From positions 1 through 32,681 of the forward strand of contig JAFWVV010000005.1 of NCBI GenBank assembly GCA_017518225.1: DNA of 32,681 bases, given 5' to 3'. This DNA comes from Oscillospiraceae bacterium. Lineage in GTDB: Bacteria; Bacillota; Clostridia; Oscillospirales; Oscillospiraceae. Under the pieces are notes generated by a model. The model saw only the letters and a program-made list of their open reading frames with translations, was not told the origin of the DNA and ran no database searches. The translations under genes were made by a program, and so were the position numbers. This document shows positions 7,403 through 16,800 of this stretch, piece after piece (the stretch's first letter is position 1; each line of letters starts with the position of its first letter).

Positions 7403-8347
7403 TTAATCGTATCTGCTCCGCCGCTTGACCGGCGCCAGCATAACCACCGCAAACAAGATCAGCAGAACGGGCGCGGCCAGGAAAGGCGCAACCACCACGG
7501 GACGGATCAAAATCGCGTTGGATTGGATGCGGTATTTGTACTTGCCCATCACATCCGTGCCGACGCGCGAGCCGCGCACCAGCAGGCGGTGGGTGTTGAT
7601 GGTGTAAGGGGTGCAGGTGATCAGCGTGCAATAGTCCTTGCCGGGCTCGATGGCGATGGTCGAGACGTCCTGCGGCTCGACGATCGAAATAAGATCCACC
7701 TCATAGGCATAGGTCTCGTTCAGGATCGACACCTCGAAGATATCGCCCTCGACAAGCTGATCCAGGTCGGTAAACAGGCGCGCCGAGGGCAGTCCCCGGT
7801 GCCCGGACAGAGCGCAGTGGCTGCCGTCCGGCGCGATCGGCATTTCCAGCGCCGGATCGAAGCTCGCCGCGCCGACGGGCAGGCTCGTCTGCTCCAAATG
7901 GCCGATCGACGCGCTCAGCACGCTTTCGCTGGTGCCGTGGTAGATCGGCAGCATCAGATCCAGCTTGTCGATCTTGATATATCCCATCATGCCGCTGCCG
8001 GTGACGTTCAGCAGCTCGTCGTAGCTGCTGAGCTTCAGGGGGTCGGGATGCCAGTTGATGCCCGTCTGCGCCAGCTCCCGGTTATACGCCTTCGCATTGG
8101 CGACGGCGGCCTCGGCCTCAGACCAGTCGACCGAGCTGACCTCGTCCAGGTATTGGAGCACGGCGCGCGACTGGACGGTTTTGTTCCACTCGTTGGCGAT
8201 CATCGGATAGAGCAAAAAACCCGCGCCAAGCAGCATGATCATCACGATCAGCGCGGTCTGCCGGCGATTTCTCGCCCGAATCCGCTGCTCCTTGCGGCGC
8301 TGCTGCTCCTCCGGGCTGAGCTCTGTTTCTTTTTTCTTTCGCGGCAT
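7403..8347 (-). CDS. Class C (pilin-polymerising) sortase
   Basis: The 314-aa protein has two membrane segments (about residues 31-50 and 281-305), as expected for class C sortases, and the catalytic residues His183 (SGHRGLPSARLFTDLD), Cys245 (TLITCTPYTINTHR) and Arg254. A probable lid is present at HPDPLKLSSYDELLN (about 100-114), where DPL replaces the common DPF/DPW; the lid normally covers the active site until a pilin docks. These enzymes join the LPxTG threonine of one pilin to a lysine of the next on the outer face of the membrane. AAGGAG lies 7 bases before the ATG. It directly follows the backbone pilin gene, whose product is its likely main substrate. Confidence 0.93.
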   Translation of the reverse strand: MPRKKKETELSPEEQQRRKEQRIRARNRRQTALIVMIMLLGAGFLLYPMIANEWNKTVQSRAVLQYLDEVSSVDWSEAEAAVANAKAYNRELAQTGINWHPDPLKLSSYDELLNVTGSGMMGYIKIDKLDLMLPIYHGTSESVLSASIGHLEQTSLPVGAASFDPALEMPIAPDGSHCALSGHRGLPSARLFTDLDQLVEGDIFEVSILNETYAYEVDLISIVEPQDVSTIAIEPGKDYCTLITCTPYTINTHRLLVRGSRVGTDVMGKYKYRIQSNAILIRPVVVAPFLAAPVLLILFAVVMLAPVKRRSRYD

Positions 8348-8515
8348 GGCTTGCTCCTTGATTCAAAAACGCCATGTGGCAAGGGCTCTGGGTACGTGCT
8401 CGTGCGTACGCACAGCCCCGGCCGCAGGGTCGTGTCCCCGGTGGGGGCACCGCAGACGCGGCGCCCCCATAAGGGTTTCCTTGTTATGTTTTGCTTCTGC
8501 TTTCGATCTGCCGAA
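8348..8515 (-). other. 168-base intercistronic region with GC-rich hairpin
   Basis: Between the backbone pilin stop and the class C sortase start. A hairpin (GGGGGCACCGC at 8443-8453 with GCGGCGCCCCC at 8458-8468, one mismatch, loop AGAC) is not followed by a T run. It could act as a leaky stop or as a 3' barrier to RNA decay that raises pilin mRNA relative to sortase mRNA. Confidence 0.5.
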
Positions 8516-10684
8516 TTACTCGGTCACCTTGCGGCGAGTCACGAGGACGACGCCGGCGCCCAAGAACAGGATCGCGCCGACCACGTAGAAGATCGTGGTG
8601 CCGATGCCGCCGGTCTCGGGCAGCTCGGAGCCGGACTTGTTCACGACCGTGACGGTCAGCTGATAGTTCGTTCCGTCATAGGTGACCTGCTCGTTGTCGG
8701 TGCTCCACACCGGAACGATCGTCTGCGACACTTCGTCATAGGCGAAGGTTACGGTGAAGGTGATGTTCTCGGCCTTGTTGTAACCGGCGGGAACAACGGT
8801 CTCCTCGAGGGTGTAGGTGCCTTCCGCGAGTCCGTGGAAAATCAGCTCGCCGCTGTCATTCACGGTAGCGGTGATGTTGGTGTTGGTCTGGCCGTTGCCC
8901 TTGACCTCGGTATAGGTCTCTTTGATGTACTTGTCCGTGGTGGGCGTCGCATACAGTGTGGCGTCGATGCCGGAGGTGGCGGGATCAACGGTGGTGTAGG
9001 TGCCGTCCTTCAGCAGCCAGTAGATGTAGGCGCTCTGCGGGCGGCCCTGGGCGTCGTAATCGTTGCCGTCGTTGATTTCCGCAGTCTTGGCGTTGTCCTT
9101 GGCCCACTTGACGAAGCGGGTGCCCTCGGTGTAGGCAACCAGGGTGCTGGCACCGGTCAGGGTGAATTCCGCGCCGGCCAGTGCGTTGCCGTTGCCGTCA
9201 ACCTTTCGGAGCTTCAGCTCGGTGATGAAGGTCTTGGTCTCCTTCTCGGGCTTGTCGTGGTCGGGATCCTTGCCGTCCTGGGGTTCGTCTTCGTCCTCGT
9301 ACCAGGTGAAGTTGGACTTGTTCAGGTTGGGATTGTTGTCGAAATTGACTGCCTCAGCCTTGTTGGGGTCGATGATGCCGTAGTAGTCCACATGGATCTC
9401 GGTGGTGGCGGGGTACAGGAAGTCGCAGTCGATGGGCTTGGTCTTGCAGGCCTCCGTGTGCTGGCTGGGATCGGCCACATGGTCAGCGTTAGCACAAAGC
9501 TGGCTCAGGTCAGTCCAGGGAATTTCCACGCGGAAGAACTGCGCCTTGGCCTGGAAATCGGGATCGGTGGTCAAAACTTCCTTGGTGGAATCCCAGTATT
9601 CGTTGGTGCTATAGTACTTGATGGTGTAGTCAGTCGACGCAAGCTCGTTGCCAGCAACGATGACCTTCAGCGCGGGCGTGGGCAGGTAGCTCATGCCGGG
9701 GGCGATGGCGTCAGTGATAACGTACTTCCAGATCTTCGCGTCCTTGTTGAAGTTGGTCGCGGTAACGCCGATGTTGAAGTGGATCTGCTCGTTCAGGTTG
9801 GCCTCGTTGATCTGGGTCTCGTAGCACTTGCCGCCCGCGGGGGTGTGGGCGTGCGCTTCCTTGCCGCAGTCGTACGTGCCGTCGTTGTCGGGGTCGCAGG
9901 AGGCGTCGTGGGTGTGCGCTTCCTTGCCACAGTGCAGCTGATCGTCGATGATGACCTTACCGGGGTTGCCGTCGCCGTTATCCCACTCGGGACCCTGGTT
10001 CTTGTCGATCACGGTGGCGCTGGGGTTGGTGCTGGTGATGGTAACCATGTTCGCGGGGTGCTTGTTGGTGTCGTAATCCAGGCTGGAGACGATCATGTAG
10101 TAGCCGAGCTCCAGATCCTGGAAGTTGATGGTGGTCTCCGTGGCCATAACAGACGTTGCGCCACCGGCAAAGGTGACCTTGGTGCCAAAGCCCTTCGCCC
10201 AGTTCTGGAAAGCATCGCTCTGAATCACGTTGGCGGTCAGCACGGGGGGATAGCAGGCGTTTTCGTCATGGGTGTGCTCGTCCTTGCCACACGTGAGCGT
10301 ACCGGTCGCGGGATCGCCGTTGTCGTAGCAGGCGGCGACGTGGGTGTGCGCTTCCTTGCCGCAGGTGGCAGCCTTGGTCGTGTCGCCCTTCGGGATGATG
10401 TTGCCGTCGGCTTTGACCACGAACCAGTCGGTCGCGGGGGCAGTCAGGGTCTTTCCGTCGGGCAGCTTGTAGACGATACCGTCGGAGTTGCTGTCGTTGC
10501 CGCGCTCGGCGTCAAAGAGCTTGTACAGCTCATATTCCTGGCCGACGGTGGCGTTGGTGAGGGTGATGGTGCCGGTGTTGTCGGTGGGGTGCTTCGGGGT
10601 GTGCGGTGCATTCTGCGCAAAGGCGGCGGCGCCCAGCGAGAGGATCATCGCAGCAACCATGAGGATGGAGAGGAATTTCTTCAT
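8516..10684 (-). CDS. LPETG-anchored backbone (major) pilin with Cys/His modules
   Basis: The 722-aa protein begins with a clear signal peptide (MKKFLSILMVAAMILSLGAA) and ends with LPETG (688-692), a hydrophobic segment and RRKVTE. Near the N-terminus YELYKLFDAERG resembles the first strand of pilin domains, and Lys55 could form an isopeptide bond. A region starting LNEQIHFNIGVTATN..WKYVITDAIAPGMSYLP matches the Gram-positive backbone pilin domain, and the last domain has the KLRKVDGNGNALAGAEF and YTLEETVVPAGYN (E-box) motifs of CnaB/SpaA folds. Unusually, four CGKxxHTHxxxC modules interrupt the N-terminal half, the same motif as in the tip adhesin. I use the ATG at 10684 because the signal peptide starts there and GAAAGGA lies upstream; the frame stays open further without meaning. 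It sits between the tip adhesin and its sortase. Confidence 0.92.
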   Translation of the reverse strand: MKKFLSILMVAAMILSLGAAAFAQNAPHTPKHPTDNTGTITLTNATVGQEYELYKLFDAERGNDSNSDGIVYKLPDGKTLTAPATDWFVVKADGNIIPKGDTTKAATCGKEAHTHVAACYDNGDPATGTLTCGKDEHTHDENACYPPVLTANVIQSDAFQNWAKGFGTKVTFAGGATSVMATETTINFQDLELGYYMIVSSLDYDTNKHPANMVTITSTNPSATVIDKNQGPEWDNGDGNPGKVIIDDQLHCGKEAHTHDASCDPDNDGTYDCGKEAHAHTPAGGKCYETQINEANLNEQIHFNIGVTATNFNKDAKIWKYVITDAIAPGMSYLPTPALKVIVAGNELASTDYTIKYYSTNEYWDSTKEVLTTDPDFQAKAQFFRVEIPWTDLSQLCANADHVADPSQHTEACKTKPIDCDFLYPATTEIHVDYYGIIDPNKAEAVNFDNNPNLNKSNFTWYEDEDEPQDGKDPDHDKPEKETKTFITELKLRKVDGNGNALAGAEFTLTGASTLVAYTEGTRFVKWAKDNAKTAEINDGNDYDAQGRPQSAYIYWLLKDGTYTTVDPATSGIDATLYATPTTDKYIKETYTEVKGNGQTNTNITATVNDSGELIFHGLAEGTYTLEETVVPAGYNKAENITFTVTFAYDEVSQTIVPVWSTDNEQVTYDGTNYQLTVTVVNKSGSELPETGGIGTTIFYVVGAILFLGAGVVLVTRRKVTE

Positions 10685-10855
10685 CGTTCTTTTCCTTTCT
10701 TGTTCTTGTTCTTGTTTGTTTTTTATTTTTTCTTTCTCATTCGATCCGCATCCGGCGGGGTTTCCCGGGCCGCGGAAAATTGCGGCCGGGAAGCGCGGGT
10801 TCATCGCTTGTGGAGGTTGTCGTTTCGCGGCCCCCGACAAGCTCGTCGGGTTTCG
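10685..10855 (-). other. 171-base leader between tip adhesin and backbone pilin genes
   Basis: It contains two hairpins, 10833-10850 (CCCGAC/GTCGGG) and 10762-10792 (11-bp stem with one bulged G), then a purine-rich tract with AACAAG repeated three times before the pilin ATG. There is no T run and no clear promoter. It may set the ratio of backbone to tip subunit by partial termination or RNA processing, which is an inference. Confidence 0.45.
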
Positions 10856-13800
10856 CTACTGTGTCTGCACAACCTCCTTTCGGCGTTTTTGTTTTATCAA
10901 CAGGGTCATCGCGCCGAGGATCAGCGCTGGTCCCACTGCTGTAAACCAAGCGGTGCCGTTTCCGCCCGTATGCGGCAGCTCCACACCTGAGGTGTTCTGG
11001 ATGATCAGCTCCTGCACCACCGTGCTCTCGCCGTCCACGATCTCTCTGCGCCAGACCGCCGTGACCTGGCCGTTTCCGTTGTAGCCGGGCTGCGTGTATA
11101 CTGTCGCGTCTTTGCCGGGCTCCAGGACGATCGTTGTGTAATTCAGGTTGGAATGATAGCCGGCCGGGGCTTTTGTTTCCACAAGGAAATATGTTCCGGC
11201 AAGGAGGTTTTTGAAGCGCAGGCGGCCGTTTGCATCGACGGCGCCGTTCGCGCTGCTCATGGTGACAAGTTTGCCCTTGGCGTCTCTGGCCGGGAAAGCC
11301 AGCACCGCGCCGTTGGGCTTGGCTGCCGCGTCGGAGGTCGTACCGTCCGTCTTGAGCCAGAGAACGCCCTGGTTCTTCAGCTCGGTCGTGAGGGTCGTGG
11401 GCATCGGATCCGCCTCGTAGCGGCGGTACAGCTTGAACTCCGCGCCCGTCAGGCCGATGACCTTGCTGTCGTCGTAGATCTTGCCCTCGCCTATAATAGC
11501 CTGTAGATCAGGGGAGGCGTTCGGCGCTACGAGGTCTATCGTATCGCGCGCGGTGGTCGCCGCGTCGATCTTCTTGATCTCAAGGTCGATCGGTACGATC
11601 TTATTGAACACGTCCACGTCGTAGTTGATATCGAACTCGCTGATCATTCCCTCCACGTGGTAGACCCGTCCGTCCACCGTGACATAGTTGCCGACGGTGT
11701 CGGGGTGATCGGTGCCGGGCGTCCAGCTTTCGGGATAATCATGCGTGTAGCCGTCCTGGATCGCCTTGACCTTGGCCGCATTCAACTCCGTGATCGTTGT
11801 ATCCGGGTCCACGGAAAAGACCAGATTGTTGGTCTGGGAACCGTCGGCGGTGTTCCAGTCGACCTCATAGAAGCTCAGCTCATAGCCCTCGGGCATGGCG
11901 TCCGTCTTCTCGGTGAAGCGGACGATGGAACCAACCGGTACGTTGTAGATACGCACCTTCTGGTTGGCCGTCACCTGAATGTCCATCTCGAGACGCGTGA
12001 AGCCGTCGTGATTTTCGTCGATCGGCACGCCGTAGTTGGGATCCAACGCGTGCGGCCTGAAGGCGATCTTGCCGCCGTCGGTCGGCTTGCTGACGCCGTT
12101 GGGATCGGTGCTGTCGTACTGCGTGCTGCCGTACTCCGTGCTGCCGATATCATAGGTGCCGTGAGCCGTGCCGAGGTAGTGGTTGATGTAGGAGTCGGCC
12201 TCATCCTGCGTGATCAGCCCCTGCTTCACCATCAGATCCACCCACTCGGGATAGCGGACGAAGTTGATGCGTCTGAAATCGTGGATCTTCTGCGGGGTCG
12301 CGATCTCCACGTGGACGGTAAAGGTGTCTTCGGGCCGCAGCGGATAGGTGATGGTCGCGCTTCTTCCGCCGACCGTTTCGGTCGTTGTCACGGTCTTGAC
12401 CGTGCCGTCCGGGTTGCGCTGGTAGACGGAGCGGTAATCCTCATCCAGGATGAATTTCTCCATCGTGATATGGGGCCGCAGGCGGTTGACCGCCACCAGC
12501 TTGCTCAGCGGCCAACTGGATGGATTGCCGGCTGTTCCATCATGCAGACGCACCGTGCCGACCCAGTTGCCATTCTGATCATCTTCGTGGCACTCGATAT
12601 CGTAGAGCACGTTGTCCACCAGGAACGGATGGTAGGTACTGGTTATCAGCGTGAAGGCAGGGTCTCGGTTCTGTTCACGCAGGGTGTAGTGCCACCCCTT
12701 CTCCAAAACGTAGTAGGTCTTAGTCGTGCCGTCCGGGAAAGTGAGATCCATCGTGAGCAGGTTACTGGTGTCAAAGTCCACGTCTGAGACCATCACGCCG
12801 ACGCCCAGGGTAATGAATTCCTCGGCGCTGCCGTTGTTGTCCACAACGATATGGCCTCCGTGGTAGCCGCCATCATCCTCTCCCGGCTTGTCGCCGTAGA
12901 AGTGCCACTGCGGATACAGATACATGACGTAGGGCACAGAGCCCAAGTATTCCGGGAAGTTGGGATCATTCGCCATAAAGCCGGGGGTATTGGTGTCGTT
13001 GCTGCCGACACGGTGCAGGAATCTAATGTCCATCTCATCGTAGGCATCCGGGTGATACTGGTTCTCATCGCCAAACTCGATGCCATGGGAGGTAACAAGC
13101 GGAACGATCTCTGCCGCAAAAGAGCGATACAGTACGTTTTTCTGCTGCTCGGTCAGCGCGTGGAATTTTACCAGCGTCAGCTCATCCAGAGAGCCGGGGA
13201 CAGGATTGCCGTGGCTGTCCTGTTCTCCCGCGTTGTGCATCTCCGACAGCTTTTGATCCACCGCGTCCTCGATGAGCTGCGCGAGCTTGGTGTCGTCCAA
13301 CTCATACTCCCAGTCCTTGCGGATGGTGATGTATGTGTTTCTGACCGGCATCGGATCGGGATAGACAAAGTACTGCGTCTCCGGGTCCTCTGCGTGCTCG
13401 GTATATCTTCCGTCCTTCTCTGTGATCTCATACTGAGTATAGGTGACAGTGGCCTTGGATTTGCCGTTTTCGTCAACGGGGTTGGTACGGTAGCTGTAGC
13501 TGTACAGCGGCTGTTCCACACCGTCTTGGTCGAAATAGGTCCCCGTCTGTGTCCGGATCAAATTCTTTGACTCGTCCTCCGGAAACTTTTCTGCCAACAG
13601 CTTCATGACTTCCTCATAGCTTTTGGCGCCGTTGTTCAGAGATGCCATCAGGTCATAGATCTCCTGATACGGGAATACCATCAGCGTCACGGCGTAGGTG
13701 TAGCCGCCGTCGAGCATATAGCGGGTGCTGGGCTCTCCCGTCGGACCGGTAACCGGCGTTTCCAGATCCAGATCCCATTTGATCGAGTTGCTCCCGAAGT

Positions 13801-16800
13801 ACCACGGGCTGTTCTCATCTTCGATCTCTGCCCACAGCGCTTCGGCAGCATCCGGGTCTTTCTCCTCCAGCGCCTCCAAATCTTCTCTGGTTACGGTTTC
13901 GTTCGTTTCAGTATTAATGATCGAGTAGCTTGCTCGCGCCCGGGCCACGGTTCTATCCACAATAGGCGCCGGATAGCCCGTGTAGTCCGGTACTCTCACC
14001 TCTCGATCCCACTCTGTCAGCCCCAGTGTGTGGTCATACAGATTCCTCACCACTCGGTTTTGGTTCCAGGTGTCCAGATAATGGTCCCCCACCTTTGTAA
14101 AGCGAGGCGCCGTTTCATCTCTGGAGGAGTCATACACGTTCGAGTTCGGATCCTGCTGGGGATCAAAGACGTTGCCGTTTTCGTCCGTCTTGTAACGGAA
14201 GTAACGGTACGCCATGTCCGTATCTACCGTAAACTCCGATGAGGTATGCGTGAAATAGGTCAGCGGGTCTTCGATCTTCACGTCGGCATAGCTGAAGTCG
14301 CGGTTGATGTCCTTCAAAATGCTGTCGAAGGCTTGGATGATCGTCTCTTTGCTCTCCGCGCTGTGATAGGTGTTGGCGGGAGGCTGGGCGTTCTCGTTGC
14401 CGGTATAGGCGTAGGCGGTCAGCATTTTCATCCTGGTCAGATCGCCGAAAACGCCCAGGGAATAGATCTTGGCGCCGCTGTCTACGATCTCTTTTGCCAA
14501 CGGGAGCGCCGCGCTATAGCAGCGATTGACGTTGGACTCGCCCTCAGCTCCGGTGCCCCAGAGCTGTACGCCGTCCTGGTCGTAAATTTTTCCGCCCGAC
14601 TGCAGGGGATCATTCTCCTCGCCTTGCGTACGCCGCACCGTCGGGTTGCCGTCGGAGATGAAGATCACATACTTCTCGGCGTCGTCTCGGGCAGACGGCA
14701 GGAAGCGTCTCTTCGCCGTCTCCAGCGCGGATTCCCAGTTGGTGGCGCCAGGTTGGTTGGGCGCTAAGTCATTGATAAAGGCATCCATCTCGTCCCGGTC
14801 GCTTGTCCAGTCCAGGCTTTCGTAATACTTTGTTCCATAGAAGTTCCAGGTGAAGTCAGCGTTGACAGGCGACTTGGTGTCAAAATTGAATATCGCCACA
14901 TGGACAGAGTCCAGACTCTTGTTGTTCAGTTCACTGATCTTTTCTGACAGATCCAGCAGAGCCTCCCGCTCGTGCTCCATGCGGGTCTGCCCGTCGGAGG
15001 TGTCGTCGTCCGTCATACTGCTGGAGGTATCCACAATGATGAGGATGTCCGCCTTGGTCTTGGACTGCTTGTGGTGCGCCTCGCCGGTGACGGTCAGCGC
15101 CAGGGTAAAGCTGCCGTCGCCCTCTCCGTTTTCATCGGCGTTGTTGGGAAACAGCTCCTTGGAGTTCTCCGGCGCGCTCAGCTTGTACTCGTCATCGGCG
15201 GGATTCGGAGAGGGGGTCGGCGTTACGTTCATGTCCACGATAAAGTCCTTGGCAAACCAGAACTGCGCCGCGTTGGACATGTCGTCTCTGGCGTCGATGT
15301 CGCTGTCGAAGTACTTACCCGTCAGATTCTCTCCGTCAACCGCCAGGTAGTAATTGCACTGATACGTGTACTCGTCTCCTGACGTGCTGTTGGGGCCATA
15401 GTACCTCCCGTTGGAGTATATCTGAGAGCCGCGGATCATGCCGTCCGACGTCATGGCCAGATATCGGTTGGAGCTTGTCGTTCCGTTAATGTTCTCCAGA
15501 CCGACGTTATAGGGATAGAGATAGCGCCTATCTGCGGTTCTTAAGAGGTGACAGCCGTTAATCCATCCGTCCGGTACCTTGCTCTGGTAGTTGCTGTCCG
15601 CGTTATGATACCAGAAGTAATCTCTGTTCACATCATCCAAGGAAATCGGATTCGGGAAAGTGACCTTGCCGGTGGCGGGATCGAAATCCACCTCGGTAAG
15701 CGTCCCCACGCCGTTCGTGGCGGCTTTGACCGCGTAATACTGGTTGCTGTTGCGGGCCTTGACGATCAGCACATAATCGCCGATTTCCGGCCAGGCGCCC
15801 TCGCTGCCGCTGGCGGCGCCGCCGCTGACCACCGTACCGGAGACGGAAAAGCTCTCCTGCGTGTAGATGATATCGGTGATCGCGTCGTTCTCGTCGCGCT
15901 CCACGTCCACAGTGAGGATCTCCACCTCGCCGTCCTCCGGGAAGTGGACGGCCTGAATCATCTGGTGCTCGTCCGTCATCTCCACGGGATCATCATAGCT
16001 GATGCGGATCTCCACCGGCGCGGCCGGCTGGAGCTTGTTGCCCTGCGCGTCGAGAATGCTGACGTCAAAGAAGCGGGCAAAAACCAGGCTGGGATCCGCT
16101 TCCTGCGCCAGCTGCAGCATCTCGCCGGGCTGCGGGATCGGCGCGGGTGTCTCGCTGGGCAGCGGATCCGGCGTCGGCAGAGGCCAGCCGTAATAGGGCT
16201 GCTCTTCCACATCGTCGTCATCCGCCGGAAGCTCGGCATACGGCGCGCTCCGCGTGGCGTCTTCCGCCGCGCCGCCGAACATGACGCGAATCGCGGCGTC
16301 CAGATGCTCGCGGTATTCCTCGCTGCCGGGCAGCAGCTCGACCGCCTCGAGGGTCGCGCCGTCGGGGATCTCCGCCTCGGCCGGCGCGGACACCGTGATG
16401 GTGAAGCGCTCGCCGCTGGCGGTCAGCACCTGCGCGGTCAGGGTCTTGGTCTGCACCACGCCCCAGACGGAGAAGCCCTCCGCCGTGAAGCTGACGCTCT
16501 CCAGCTCGCTGTCCTCGTTGATGCTGGTCTCGTCGGGCTCGATCAGCTCGGCGCCTTTCTCGGCAAAGTGGACGACGCTGACGTCCTCCGCCTCTTTCAC
16601 GCTGGGCTTCTCCAGCAGGCGGATGTCGACGCGCACGGAGCTCTCGTCCGTGATCGTCACTTCCTCGCCCTCGGCGCTCATGATCTTGATGTCGAAGAAG
16701 CGGGCGTAGGTCAGGCGCTGATCCTCGGCCAGCTGCTCGCTCGCCGCGGCCTCGTGCTCGGCATAGACCTCGCTCTCCGGCTTGATTTCTTCCGCCGCCA

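Noticed and set aside
6146-10990. A plus-strand open frame of 1614 codons opposite the pilin genes
   Set aside because: Arginine/glycine/valine-rich shadow of the GC-rich minus-strand genes, with no ribosome site and no domain pattern. The minus-strand products have signal peptides, sortase motifs and sorting signals.
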